NCBI GenBank assembly: GCA_040954595.2
Contig: CM082589.2
Span: forward strand, 7,440,001 to 7,504,000
Length of the DNA: 64,000 nucleotides
Direction: 5' to 3'
From: Balanoglossus misakiensis
Lineage: Eukaryota > Hemichordata
Shown piece by piece: positions 43,539-57,665 of this stretch (position 1 is the first letter of the stretch; the number at the start of each line of letters is the position of its first letter). The translations under genes were made by a program, and so were the position numbers. Under the pieces are notes generated by a model. That model did not search any database, was not told where the DNA came from, and saw nothing but the letters and a program-made list of their open reading frames with translations.

Positions 43539-44510
43539 TATACGCATACATTCATCGCCATATCTGGTGTGTACTTTTCATTTCCGAAATAAAACAGTAA
43601 GGACTAGAACAATGAGTATTTGATTGACACTGGAAGTAGAGAGAGTCAGAGACTGTGTGTAAGATTATATGAAAATGAAAGTGACAGTGAAAGAAAAAAC
43701 AAGCAGTGATCCAACAAACAACATTGCCTGTATATCATCGGTACTTTTTGAGTTAACAAAGCGTACTGTTGGGAACTGAGTTGAGCACTATGATAATTTT
43801 ATTGAAGACACGGGGTGGGAATGAGAGAAGTGCTGACCACACACTGATGTTTAAAGCCCCTCAGCTGTATCTTTTTGCATTTTATTCGATACGACGATTT
43901 TGAGTCAAAAGCATCTACATACACTTCAATTTTAAATTATTGAACAGTGATCCCAGGCAAGTTTTCAAACATTGGCGACGAATGTGTGGCTTTGATTTAA
44001 ATTATAGCATTTACGATTTGCTGAAAAGCCATAAAGCGCATGTATATTTCTCTCAATCCCTAGGATACAAAAATATTTTCAAAGAAATATGATTTAAGTC
44101 TATATCTAATACAATTGCAAAGACTATTAACACAACCCTTACACGCTCATTAATTTGGGGTTTGGCACATTATAATTTTGCCGAGTTATCTACATGTATG
44201 GTGAAATGCGATGAAGCCAGTATAAAAGATAGTATAGAAGATTTACATAAGCTCTATCATTTGCGGCTTTACACGCGCTTTCTCGCGAGAAAGTTCACCG
44301 CGTACTGACGAATCTCAGCGAGAACACCGCCAAGCGCATTCACGCGTTTGTGACGTCAACGAGAGCGCGCACGCAGGACCCATTGTTCAACTGTTCGCCG
44401 CATCACAAGATCACTTTCGCTGCAGATCATCTGCGAGGAGGACGATATAGATCAGACCACCGTAAAAACCGCTCTCTCCTGAAGTGTGTTTTTCACAGAG
44501 AAGCACACCG
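43539..44510. other. Short spacer between the two guanylyl cyclase genes
   Basis: The spacer is only about 970 bases. AATAAA at 43588-43593, 50 bases after the guanylyl cyclase 1 stop, is a likely polyadenylation signal. The last 250 bases are richer in CpG (about 44265-44460) and are the probable promoter and 5' UTR of guanylyl cyclase 2. No further exon is seen. Confidence 0.55.
43588..43593 (+). terminator. Polyadenylation signal of guanylyl cyclase 1
   Basis: AATAAA lies 50 bases after the TAA stop of the gene. It is the first such hexamer downstream. Confidence 0.6.
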
Positions 44511-47500
44511 ATGGGGTTTTCGATCGCGCTGAGACTGGCGCTGATCGCGGCGTTAGGCGCTTGGATCTTCATCAACCCCGTTCAGTCGCAAATCGACGAG
44601 AACAAAACCATCACTATCGGATTTCTGATACCTCTGTCTGATCCGTTCGACAATGTGGAAATTCCAGTTGTTGGCGGTGTGGCCGGTGCCCTTGACTTTG
44701 CTGTCGAATCGGTCAACATGTTTGTCATGGGTGGAGGTAGGTCTCTTTACAATCTTACATTGTACATACCTGGATCAAATTTTTAGTTACTTCTGTGGGA
44801 AAGTTTTCTCGATCGTGAACCCAGTGCGACTATGTAAACGGACTGAGTCAGAAATACCTTTTTACTCCATAACTCGTTTCTCTACGCAGACGTCCAACTT
44901 TACCACGGGAAACAAATGATTTGAACCAAACCATGGTGATGAAAGTGACTCAAATATTTACTTGAATATTTTAGTGTCAAAAATCTATCTTCTTTGTGCT
45001 AATGTGACGTTTAGGCCTATGCGATAGATGGAATGGAATGCGAAAATTTCTTCTTCGCCTTGATGACGCGGTTATTCCTTAATTTCCATTATTAATTTTG
45101 CCATGATGAATAGACATGTAGCAATTTAACAAAGCTTTGAAACTCCAAAGTTTGTTCTCACACATTGAGTTACAGATCCAAACCTACAATGGAGCGGCAT
45201 AACTTAGTTTCTGTTCTTTCAGTCAGTTACAGACCTTTATCTTTGAACGGTTGGATGTGACGTCACTATATAAACTATATGTATATTACCTTTTGCGTTT
45301 CCGTTTCAGGCTATCAGATAGACTACAAATTTGAGAACACTGGATACGAAACGAACGTTGCTCTGAACCGACTTGGCAAATTCTGGCGTGCTGGCATGCC
45401 TGCTGTAATAGGACCCGGATTCACTTGCGCGTATGAAGGCAAATTGGCGGGAGCGCTCAATGTGCCTCTCATTGATTATGTAAGTCACGCTCTTTAGTAC
45501 GCTCTTAAGTTCGAGTTACTTGGAAATACGGATGTTATATATTCAAAATTACTATGTCGCCGGGTTTTCTTTTTCAGGGGGAATGGGGTTGTTGAAATTC
45601 ACTTGTTTGATCTCAGTTCATTTCCTTTTCTAATTTTTGAAGTCCTTTTTCGTTTTATCCAAAACAGTTGTTCCGCAGCTGTTTCTGCCGCTATTATTTC
45701 TTTAAATTGTTTATTTATATATTTAATTATTGTTTTATTTATTTGCGGCAAGTTTGGACAAAATTCATCCCGGTTGTATAATATATAATACATTTATATA
45801 ATATCGATTTATTTTTATTTATTTACTAGCGGTAAGTTTGGACTAAAATCCTTCCCGTTGTATCATGTATAATTTATTTATATATTTATTTTTTTGCGGT
45901 AAGTTAGGACAAATTTCATCCTTGTTATATCATGCGGGGCAATACCTAACGCTCCTCTAAAATGACTTGCCATTTTGTTTTCTTAGCTTTGTGAGGACGA
46001 AGTAGTGGTAGACCGCGCTCAGTATCCGACCTACATTCGGTACAACCCGCCTGGCAAAGACGTTGCCTACGTCATCGCTCAGTTGTTTGACATCTGGGGT
46101 TGGCGGCGCTGTTCCATCATCAGCAACGACAACGCCAAGTACCAGAGCGTGACCGAGACCTTGAAACGGCTCTTCGACGAGAACGGCGTGGAGGTGACCA
46201 ACTACCGCACTTTCCCGGCAGGCCTCATTCCGGAGTATGACAATGGAGTGAACGTCAACTGGGGCACGATGATAGACGACATCTCACCAACCACTAGGAG
46301 TGAGTGTTGTTGTTGTTGTTTATGTGTTGTTGTTGTTGTTGTTGTTGTTGTTTGGGGGAAGGTGTTGTGGACGGTTTCAGGGGTACACTTCATCCCATAT
46401 TCATTTACATGTACATTGCAAATCGTCATTTGGTCCAGTTTTGATATCAATTCCACTGATATGTTGCATTCGTACATTTAAACACAGACAAATTTAAGCT
46501 GTGACTTAAGCTTTTCAGACATGTATTGTATATGCATAACATTTGACGTGCATCGCACTGTGTGGTTCTTCTGACGTCATCATGCCGTGTGAATAAGTAA
46601 CAGTTGAGTTTTAATGAACTACATATTTTTACTAACCAGTGAGACTTTTCGTTGGGTACTCTGAGATGAGAGTAATTGCGTAGTGACAAAATGTGTAAAT
46701 TTTGAGAGACATACCTTGAAATGTTTTATGACTACATAAATGAATAACTTAAAATGTGCTGTTTTCGTCTCTAGTTTATGTATTTGTTGGTACCGTCATG
46801 CAACACCGGGATTTCTTGCTGAAACTACGTTCGAAAGGTATATTGGCGAAAGGCGAGTCCTTCACCATAGCAACGGCCATTGAGCATCGACTATTCGGAC
46901 TGACCATGTACGCCCAAAGTAAGTTATCATTCGTTTTATAAAAAAAATTCCCTTCAATTTATTCAAGATTTTATAGCTGCACTGTCTTCCTTAACCCTTC
47001 ACCACAGTGGTTTGTTTCAAACTCTTTCTGTCGGTGGTGAGGAAGTTTATCATAGCGGAGATGGGAGGGGCGACGTGTTCTTACAATGCACTTTACTGCT
47101 TGAAAATCTCTGCTGTGGACTCAGAAGATTTGTAAAAGATTCAATCGTCATTGTACGTCCTATTTGGAGCTTTGTTTGCTATTTACCATATTACTAATTT
47201 CAGATATTTTCGACCATGGGGACGACGACATCGCAAAAGAGGCAATGAAATACACGGTGATCGTTGAACAAGAAATTCCCAAAGGCGACTTCTCTCTGTA
47301 CAATGGATTTGTCAATGAATACGTGGACAGGACTCGGGACTTGTTTACTCCCACTTTCAGTGAATATCACGTGAGTATGATTGTGTTTACTTTTTATTTT
47401 ATTAGTGGGATGCCAGAGTTGTTTGCAGCCGATATAGGACATATTTTTGCCAAATAAAATGGAGCGTCAAACAGAAGTGCGTGTTTCGGTTTACACTGCT

Positions 47501-50500
47501 GCGTGGACGAGATCGTGACGTAACACTGAGGTGCCATGTGTACAGAAAATTCTGTGCATCAGTTTTATTTGATTCTCCAATAATACGCCATATAATTCAA
47601 TATGTCCCAACGAACAGATCATGTCCTTGCTATAGGATGATTACATGTTCATACTGGGTTCTTGCTATTAGGAATTCCCAGGCCATACATTTCCTTTGGA
47701 ATGCATATTGTAAGTCAGGTCGTGACGTATCCGCAAAGATTGGCATATGTAAAATAGATACAAATACTAGCATGACTTTGTCTAATACTTACTTAGTAGG
47801 TTGTTTTAAAAACCTCAACCATATACAATTGCCATAATTGCCCAAAACTGACGTCCAGCATCATGTTTGTTTTCTCTTTAGGCTAGGGTGTCTTTGCAAG
47901 GATTCTATCTCTTCGATGCCATGTGGCAACTGGGCAAAGCAATCAACCAGACCCTCGCAGTCGGCGATGATATTTATGATGGCAGAGCTATTGTGTCCCA
48001 TATGATGGGCGAAAAATTCTCTGGTGAGTTCAATCACTCCACTCCCCCTCTTTCTAACATGGCGTCCCCTCTACCCAGAAATCCATTTTGATTGTATTTG
48101 GATATTTGCACAGTCACCACAAGGCCACGCCACAAGTTATAACCATTTGATGGAATATTAGGTTGGTATCGTATGGAATATTTTAGACTTACAGCCGACT
48201 TCACCCTGCAACATTAGTTTTAAAGGTATACGGTCACCGCCAATTTACATACACCCATATATGGCTGAAATGGCGTATTTGAGGGTTCTAAAGAACATAA
48301 TATGGTGGCGCTCTTTTTTTCGCGTGTGCCACCCACTGAAAATCCGTGATTGGCCAGATTTCAAATTACCGTGGTAACTGTAGCTAAATTTCCATAGGCG
48401 ACCGTATACCTTTAAGCCCCACCGATACTTTCTTTGTACTCGACCCTTAAGAATCCCATCGCCTTTCTTCAACCAGGTCTGGCTGCTGCACTGAATCTGG
48501 ATTGGAGTCGGTACACCGACGCCTTAGGAATGACTCACAGCGACATTGAGATCAAATCGTGGAGACTGTACGACGCGTTTAGTCACCTGACTTTCGGATC
48601 GAGCTACGACGAAGAACTGGTTGTCGGCACGGACTCTGCCATGCTGCCCGTTGGGAAATTTGTGCGAAATCCTGAAAATGGAAATTGGGTAACTATATGT
48701 GATTGTAGTGACGCAAAACATAATGCAATGTGTGCATGTACATGTATGTCAACCAACCTACCTACCTATACCTACCTACTTACCTACCTACCTAGTAATC
48801 ACCAACACACCCACAACACACCTACCCAAACCCCCACCCATCCATCCACAAACCAACCCTACCACCCACCCCGCTCACCAATTCATCAATCGACCCACCA
48901 ACCCATCCATCCACACACCCAAAACAACACTCCCACCCATCAATGACAGACAGTCAACATAAAAATGTATGCATTCTACAACTTAGAGTGTACTCGAGGA
49001 CTGGTTTTGGATTGAAGTTGATTGGCAAACAGCAGACGGTCTGCCGCCATTGGATATGCCTGTTTGTGGTTTCTTCAATGAGTTGTGTCCGGGTAAGAAA
49101 CTATACATTTGATATCTTCTCATAATATAACCTCTTATGTTCTGGAAGAACTCTCTACACGTTATCACGTACATCCATTTTAGAGTCATTTTTATGACTT
49201 CAAGCTTCATTCTGCTGACGTGGGCATGAACAGCGCCACCTCAACAAGATTACTTGCTTCGAACAAAATGGATTATATCACATTTTTCTGATAGTACGTA
49301 GCCATGCATATCTGTATGAAACGTATCCAATGTAACTTTCATGTGATACTTTTACAGATACGGTAACACCGATCGCAGCGTCTGTCAGCGTGGTAGCTAT
49401 TGTTTTGATAGCCATTATAGTAGTATACTTTTACAGGTTTGTTTATAGACTTATTTCAAACCAAGCCGCCATTTTATTTGTAAGAGTACAGGTGAACTAC
49501 ATTCAGATTGTACCGCATTCGTGTTCACTTGTGAACACACTTAACCAGGCCGTCAAATATGATTCGATCATTCGATGTTTATTTAAAATTCTATTAAATC
49601 TTAGTATCCATGTTTCTAGACGATAGAATGTCAAATTAATGTAATAGTGTCTAAACGATTAGCAATGTATGTATAGATGTATGTTTTAAGTTCGTGATGA
49701 TTTTGACATCTCTCAAACTGTGACGTCACCACCACAGGAGACACAAATACGAAGCGGAACTGGACAGTCTGGTTTGGAAGATCGATTTCACCGAAGTGCA
49801 GCTGCGAGGAGCCGACGGCAAGTCCCGAGGATTCTCCGTCAAAAGCATGGTAAGAGAACATTGTATTGATATTGGCCATCTCAGCCGGGTTACAGCCCAT
49901 TGGTACGGAACGTTTGCATTCATCTTACCTCAAAATTAATATCTTCTAATTATTCTGTGAGTTTTCTCTACTAAGCTATTGTGTCATAGCATGACTGTCG
50001 TTGCCAACGGATTGAAGCGGCGATGCGTCATTTGTATACTTTGGTGAAGGTGACCATATTGCTGTAGCAATCAATTACTAATTTCTTCAGTTATTTATCA
50101 GTATGTTCCGGCCAATGTTTGTTACTTGCCAAATGCTTGCCCCTAAGTAAGCACGTGCTTTTGGTTTGAATGGAAAATCATATAAAAATATCATAAAGGT
50201 CTATAAAATGGGGTGTTGATATTTTGGTATATTTATAATAAAAAACACTCGGTATGTTGTATTACATTTACATAAGATAGTCACAGTCAGATACTAGATA
50301 AATACAAGTAATAGTGCACAATGTAAAGAGTATTACTACTAATGTGAATTTCTGTTTCCTTGTCGTCAGGTGATGAGTACCATCTCTTTGATAACGAACC
50401 AAGAAACGCAACAGATCTTTGCAAAGACCGGAACATACAGGGTAAGGATTGCAAATAGTGTGTCATTGTGTGGTGTAGTATAGTGTAGTGTAGTGTATAC

Positions 50501-53500
50501 ATTACACTACACTATAGTGTAGTGTAGCGTTGTGTAGTGTATCCAATTTTATTCTCAATGTGTAGCGAGAATAATCTAAAGTTGCCTGGGGCAACATATG
50601 AGAGGTGTTTAATGTTACTGACCTCAAAATATTATTTGGGGATTGATCCCGAATATTTCCATCATATCAGGACACTGTGTGTGCTATCAAACCCGTCAAC
50701 AAACACCATATTGACCTGACCCGGCTGATTCGACAGGAATTAAAAATGGTAGGTTAAATTTCGAATTTCAACATTTCGCAAATACTATGCAATTAGAATA
50801 TTGTGGAAATTGTATTTTAACAAAATTAAGCATTTTTAAGGCATCCTTACTGATAAAATATTACTCGTGACGCTGAATTAAAGAAACCTATTTTTTTCAG
50901 ATGCGTGACATGCGCCACGACAACATCTGCAAATTCATTGGAGCCTCCGTTGACCGCCCGCACATCTGCATCCTGATGGAGTACTGTGCTAAAGGTAGTC
51001 TGCAGGTATGTGTTTGATTGTTGGTATCTCTTTGCTCAGTTGCAAATTTTGCGCTCGACGCAGTCAAATAGTGGACTGCCTTCGCTTTCTCCCATATTTC
51101 ATGCGCACCGTTTAAGTAGTTTCGTCCCTTCCTTTTACCCACTTTGCTGTCTTTTCCTAATCTCTGACACAGACTATGGTCGCCTCCATCTTGTATGTTG
51201 TTAGGACAGCACACTGTCTTATGGCATTGACTACATATACAATTTTTAGTAACCAGAGTCTCTGACTTGACTATCGTGGCCTTTTACCATAGCATATACA
51301 AAACTGCAATGAACGTATAGGAAAATATATAACAGAAATATATAATTTTCTTTCTTTGATTAAATTTCACCTTCATATTTTATATTCATTTAATTTCCAG
51401 GATTTGTTGGAAAACGAAAAGGTTAAACTTGACGACATGTTCAAGGCTTCGCTCATCGCCGATCTGATGAAAGGCATTGTTTATCTGCACAGCAGTGACA
51501 TTCGATCCCATGGCAACCTGAAATCTTCCAACTGCGTCATTGACAACCGCTGGGTTTTGCAAATCACCGATTATGGCCTTGGCGACTTCAAGAAAGGGCA
51601 ACTGATCGAAGACGTCGGAGAATACGCACGTTACAGTAGTAAGTTTACCGTAGCTGTAATGATCATGCATTGCCCACGTGTTTATCCTCCAATTTTCGAA
51701 GTGGAGTTGAATTCTAAAATTTTTATAAACCTCCGTCATGCTACGTTAAACCTGATTTTTTTTAACTTAACAAAATCTATAATAATGCCAATTCCTGCCA
51801 CAATACACTTAATGGACACATCAACAATAAATCAATCCATAACAAAGTCTGTAAGGGTAATACAATGAACTGACTGAAAACGCACTGGGCAAGAACAACT
51901 ACAACTATTAAACGGTATATACTCCGCCTGACTACAGTTATTTTGGTCGTGGAAGCTGCTGTTTGGAACGAACGATAAAATATTGCACAGGTCTGGCCGG
52001 CAAAGCCGTCTCAAATATGAGACGTTTCAGGACCACTTACACCATCCACACATCTTTTTTAAGACGGTATCTGATCTGAGACGCTTCAGAACCGTCTTAA
52101 TGGTGCCTGTGTGACCCCCATAACAGTCCCTCTGATCATGCTGATGGAGGGACTATGGTGCAATTGACAAAGAGAGCCATGAAGACCAAGAAATAGACAG
52201 AAGTAACATATGAACCGCTCTAGTGTCATCCATACTATACTTATAGTACACTGATCCATCCCAGTTATGAGAGTAGATTAGTCAAATCCAACAGATAAAT
52301 CAATCTCATTTAGTAATCCTAATGATTAATATTCTCCATAGGTCTATTGTGGCGAGCACCAGAACATCTACGCGCAGGTGACGATATGCCAATCAGTGGA
52401 ACCCAGAAAGGCGACATCTACTCGTTTGCTATGGTACTGCAGGAGATCTACGCACGCGAACTTCCATATTACCTGAATGACGAAGAACCAAAGGGTGAGA
52501 AGAAAGAGTTAATTATAATATCCATATTATTTTAAAGAAACTAACATTTGATGATTATTTCACTGTTTTTGTTCGATTCAGCAACTAACGTTTCTTCTTC
52601 TAGTCACTAAAACATGCCTATTGGTCAAGTATTGATATTGTGGATTTATAAAATGATGTGCTCATAGGCTGTGGTTATAGTGCAGCTATTCTTTACTATA
52701 GTGATGGTGCACGCATAAAAACGTGTTCCGTAGCGCTGTTATCAATACGCATAACAGCCCCCCCCCCCGCCCCCAACACAAAGGAACAGCCATACCAGGC
52801 GAAGTCCATCCGAAAACGATTAAGTTTGCATGGGTGCAGATTCCTGGTGACATTTGCAACGATAGCGTTTGTATACATGATAATTTACAGTGACATGTAT
52901 GTCACTATTATTGGTTGAGACAGTGATGAACGTCAAACGGCTTCTCGCAATTCTTCATTTGCCATTTTATGTTTATTTACCCCCCCCCCCCCCCCAGAAA
53001 TTATCCGTAACGTCATCGAAGGCATGGAACCGCCCTTCCGACCAGATATCTCGGAGCTGAAGGAGGACCAGGAAGTTCCACCGTGTATCATTGAAGTCAT
53101 GGAGATATGTTGGACCGAAGATCCTTACGACAGACCAGACATCCTAGGGGCTAAAGAAATGCTGAAACCTCTGCAAAAGGGACTGTAAGTTATTATCTTA
53201 AAGCAGATTGTCCGTGACATCGATTTTTAAAATTATGCCCAGAAATGAAAAAAAAACCCACGCTATTTGCATTCAGTGTCCGGTCAAAAATTGCGGCCGT
53301 GGAAAGCGTTCGTTTGTTTATATAAAATTAAGTGTCCAAAATATATGTTCTGTACTCCTTGTGGAATTTTTGAAATATTCAAAAAGTTAACTGCCGATGG
53401 CCTTAACCAACCTATACTCTCGGTAGCATGTATACAATTGTCATGTCATAGTGTACCCAGGTGTTTTCCCTGCTTGTACATACATGCAGTGTACCTACGT

Positions 53501-55724
53501 TGTTGAAAAAGTTTCAAATTGGCTAAAACTAACCCCAGCAAGTACGCGGTGTGCAATTTGTAGTCTTTACACAAGTGTATACTATCTTCCGATGCGCGTA
53601 ACTATAACTGGGCTGCGCTGTTCTGGTAGAAGTTTGGGGGCAAGATAAATCCGACTTTAGAATTACGTATTGAAATAGTTCGTGTCCACTGTTTTCCTAT
53701 ATGGTATTTTATCTGGTGATTCTATTGCCTTTTCAGCAAACCGAACATCTTGGATAACATGATCGCCATAATGGAACGATACTCTAACCAACTGGAGGAA
53801 ATTGTGGACGAACGAACGGAAGAATTGCGTCACGAAAAGAAGAGAGTGGAGGGCTTGCTTCATCGCATGCTGCCACCGTGAGTAGTGGAGTATTTGAAAT
53901 GTAGTATTTGAACTGGAGTATTTGAAACTGGAGTATTTGAAATGGGGTATTTGAACTGGAGTATTTGAAATGGGGTATTTGAACTAGAGTATTTGAACTA
54001 GAGTATTTGAACTGGAGTATTTGAACTAGAGTATTTGAACTAGAGTATTTGAACTGTAGTACAACTCGCTGGATTGAAACTACAAAAGTGCTCATTAGTA
54101 TCCCACCTGCCTTGAGGTCACACGTTGAAAAAAATGAGTATTTGAACTACAGTACAATTTGCAGGAATTGAGAAGTACAGAAGTGCTCGTGCCTTGAGGT
54201 CATACGGTGAAAAATTAGGTCCAGAAAAAAATTATGAAAGATGGGTGATCGATGGGTAATATCCGTGATTACAATACCAATACAGCCGCCATTTCGCTCA
54301 CCTTCAAATACACATATTCTTTTCAGCCATGGTGTTATACAAGTACAACATGAAGGGGGGAATTAACGCTACCTTGATTATATTTCCCTAAGCACGAATT
54401 TGCTAACTGATATCCAGGCATTCGTTATCAAGTTTATTTCTTTTCTTTTAGATCGATTGCTTCTCAACTGATGAAGGGGATATCCGTGCAACCTGAATCC
54501 TTTCAAAAGGTGACCATTTTCTTCTCCGATATTGTTGGATTCACGGCACTGTCTGCAGCCAGTACACCTTTTCAGGTTAGTAGAAGTGTTTAGCCTAAAG
54601 GTCCATTAGCTGTTACTTTTCTCTATGTTTTCAGTACTTTTGTTGTTGTTGTGTATCTACTGCAGTGTCCAGATCAACTCCCCGAATCGTGATGAAATGC
54701 CCAGTATCCACAGCTTATTAGTGCAACCAATGTTGTATATAGTCAACATTGTTAATTGAATTCAAGTCCGGACTAGAATTTATTTGTTATCAATAACAAA
54801 GGCCGTTACACACACATGCCATGTTGACACGTGTACTGGGCATGGGTATATATACAATGCAGGCATACATTTGGTACACAGAACAAAAATACTCAGTTAC
54901 AGGTAATGTCCCTTTAATTTCAATCTTACGTTATTATGATCTTAGGTGCCTGGTTTTGAAATGTTTACATCATCGGACAATCGTTGTAATATATACCGCC
55001 ATAATAGTGGCAATGTTTTTACATTATCATTATGACATGTTTCATCTTAGGTCGTCAACATGTTAAATGATCTGTACACTTGCTTCGACGCCATCATCGC
55101 CAACTATGACGTCTACAAAGTCGAAACCATTGGTGACGCATACATGCTGGTATCGGGTCTCCCCATCAGAAATGGAATCAACCACGCCGGTCAGATAGCT
55201 TCGGCTGCCTGGCACTTGCTGGAGTCTATCCATACATTCAGAGTGCGCCACCGCCCAGAGGAAACACTGCGACTGCGCATTGGCATCCATTCAGGTAGGG
55301 TCGGTTGTGTTGACTTTGCGTGGATTGGACGGGTCTTGTAATTTTACATGTCCCGTCCAATCATATGTACCCATGCATAAGATTGGACAGGTCTTGAGAA
55401 ATGCCCAAACTTACAAGATCTTGCCAGTTTTACTTTGGCTGGTACCGCCATCGTGAGCACAAGTTTGTTGCCATCTATTGTTGGTCGTTCTGTTGAGTCT
55501 TTTTCTAGTCATACAATGTATCTTCTTAAAGCCCAAGTGAAGATAAAGACATCATGGAATTTCTCTCCCACTAAAACTGACTCCAATTTCACCGATTTCT
55601 GTAATCAGTGGTAACATGCCCATTTCTTAGTGTAGTAAACACGAATCGAATTAAAATTTCTTAGTCCCCTGATTACTGCACATCGAAAGTACTTTTGGTA
55701 TTCGCTTTGTGTATTGACAATTGA

Positions 55725-55775
<51 letters not shown>

Positions 55776-57116
55776 GTGTATAAGTGAAAGGGCAAATCAC
55801 ACAGGAACATTATTGCACCTAATCAACCCCCTTGTTTATTTACAGGTCCTTGCGTTGCTGGCGTTGTTGGCCTGGCCATGCCTCGATACTGTCTCTTCGG
55901 TGATACCGTCAACACGGCCTCTCGTATGGAATCCAATGGATTACGTATGTAGATGACAATAAATCGTGATATTTTGAACCTTTCCCTTCTTTATTGCTTA
56001 CAGTTACTTCATCTTCTAAATTTGTCGTCATGGCAACTCACCTGACAGGAAATGGAAACAGAGCGGGCATCGTTTACCTTACAGTATAGAAACATTGTTG
56101 ACTTTAAGCACAGTCTTTCTTGAGGGACTGTGCTTTAAGAAACTGAAATGACGGTTTATGACCAGTATGTCAATATTGTAAGCTGATGCATAATTCTCAC
56201 AAATGATCTACCATTCGCTATTTTCTCTGATTATTAATAGCTTTGAAGGTACATGTCAGTCCAGAATGCAAAGCGGTATTGGACGACATTGGCGGATACG
56301 AACTGGAGGAAAGAGGTCTTGTTGCAATGAAGGTAAATAATGGCACATTATAATATTTTGTACTCAGTTGTCATTTCTTGATCTATATCCATTGTCTTTT
56401 ATAGGCAGTATGTAACTCGGAGTATATAACCCAAGTTCGAGTACCGAGTGCAACTCGGAGTGTGCGGAGTGTACAAATCCAAGTACTCGGACTTAGAATT
56501 CCGATTCGGTCTGTGAACTCGGAGTATGCACTTCGAAGTACTCCTACATACCTGTTGAGGGCGGTCGAGATATTGATGGTAGCAGTGACGGTACGGTCGT
56601 CAGGGAAAGCCATGTAGCGATTGAGTGAATTTAGTGAATATATTTAAAGCCATAGTAACTCTAACTGTAGGCTTTCTCGTCAGTATTTTCCCCATTTATC
56701 CACGTCGGTTCTTTTTACCCTACCGGTATATACCTCAGTGAATTGTTCAGTCTTTAGCTTTTTAACAAAACCTGTATATGAGTAATGACCATTGTTATTG
56801 ATATTGTTGATAAATGAATTCAAGTCCGGACTCGAAAGACAACAATGCTTTTACGTCAAAGTAGGACAAGAAACCACAGTTCATAACCAAAACAAAACTG
56901 GTGAGAAAATGTGCTGAAGTTGGAGTTACTGGGGCTCTAAGGTCTTTCTTACTACCCACAATCTGATGACGTACACCGCTATTTTTCACATCTGTTTTGC
57001 AGGGCAAAGGAGAGATATTAACTTACTGGCTGATGGGACAGGACCCAAGCTACAAGATCGAAAAAATCAAACCACCCGAACAAAACATGGATGAAGGGTT
57101 GGAGGCACAAAATTAA
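44511..57116 (+). CDS. Receptor guanylyl cyclase 2 (natriuretic-peptide-receptor type)
   Basis: There are 22 exons: 44511-44736, 45310-45479, 45987-46299, 46775-46918, 47204-47370, 47882-48023, 48477-48688, 48987-49092, 49358-49436, 49738-49849, 50370-50441, 50671-50748, 50901-51005, 51401-51638, 52342-52494, 52998-53184, 53737-53877, 54452-54575, 55051-55294, 55846-55944, 56241-56332 and 57003-57116. All join in phase to 1105 aa. The exon count and every intron phase match guanylyl cyclase 1, and about half the exons have identical length, so the two are tandem duplicates. Domains: signal peptide ([18 protein letters not shown]), ANF-receptor ligand-binding region, membrane helix about 498-519, kinase-homology domain with HGNLK (679-683), helical linker, cyclase domain. 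Key residues are present: D908, E948, D952, C1020, N1027 and R1031; here the last motif is the consensus NTASRMES. The C-terminus is eight residues longer (ends EGLEAQN). It is a cGMP-producing membrane receptor with unknown ligand. Confidence 0.93.
44866..44950. mobile_element. Eroded family E MITE
   Basis: CGTCCAACTTTACCA and GAACCAAACCATGGTGATGAAA match the family E elements at 41284 and 42257, but the TTAA ends are lost. It lies in intron 1 of guanylyl cyclase 2. Confidence 0.5.
46302..46352. repeat. (GTT)n microsatellite
   Basis: GTT units with one interruption begin three bases after the exon 3 end of guanylyl cyclase 2, directly behind the GTGAGT donor. Confidence 0.9.
48220..48415. 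mobile_element. TTAA-type MITE, family B, copy 2
   Basis: The TTAA-AGGTATACGGTCACC left end and GGCGACCGTATACCT-TTAA right end match copy 1 (16593-16790). The internal order is reversed relative to copy 1. It lies in intron 6 of guanylyl cyclase 2. Confidence 0.9.
48760..48945. repeat. Cytosine-rich low-complexity tract
   Basis: CCTA, CACC and CATC runs dominate intron 7 of guanylyl cyclase 2. The open frames through it are Thr/Pro/His-rich noise. Confidence 0.85.
51064..51190. repeat. Dispersed repeat, copy 2
   Basis: It matches 4064-4192 in order and orientation (AATAGTGGACTGCCTTC, GCTGTCTTTTCCT, GACTATGGTCGC). It lies in intron 13 of guanylyl cyclase 2. Confidence 0.6.
53887..54062. repeat. 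15-bp minisatellite (GAGTATTTGAACTG)
   Basis: Eleven to twelve units of about 14-16 bases vary at the ACTGG/ACTAG/AATGG positions. It begins within 10 bases of the exon 17 donor of guanylyl cyclase 2. Confidence 0.93.
55727..55775. repeat. (TCAA)n microsatellite
   Basis: About twelve units, in intron 19 of guanylyl cyclase 2. Confidence 0.95.
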
Positions 57117-57226
57117 AAAAAATGAAGAATCCTGAAGTATTACTTAATTGGAGAATATTTCAAATTTGAAATATTGATATTTTGTCATCATAGCCACTAA
57201 TAGTGGCATCATTAAGTAATGCTGTA

Positions 57227-57232
57227 AATAAA
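57227..57232 (+). terminator. Polyadenylation signal of guanylyl cyclase 2
   Basis: AATAAA about 110 bases after the TAA stop; the first clear hexamer downstream. Confidence 0.6.
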
Positions 57233-57665
57233 CCAATGAAAGGACAAACAATCTGTTCTTGTTGTCTGTCACAATATTTATTTTGCATGCCTATAACATT
57301 TTATTATAATCTGATATTGGAGGATTAAAGCCAGTCCACTTCATTATTATACATCTATTGCCGAGAATAATAGATTTTGGCGTGCAATAAAAAGCCGTAC
57401 GGAACGGTACGTACGGAACGCGTGTTAAATATGCCTTAGTTTCAAGGCGCCCCAAACTCACCGTGTACAGGTATGCGTTGTTTTGCGGACGGTTTCAAGA
57501 CACCCCCGTTCCAACGCACGTGCGCACACGTAAACAAAAAAGAAACATGGCTGCTCACTGAGTCAACTGAGCGGTTTTGATCGATTGTATCGGCATTTTG
57601 GGCATTTTGAAAGCCAAGTAACATGCAAAACAAGAACTAACGGAGATGTAAGATGTATAATAATA

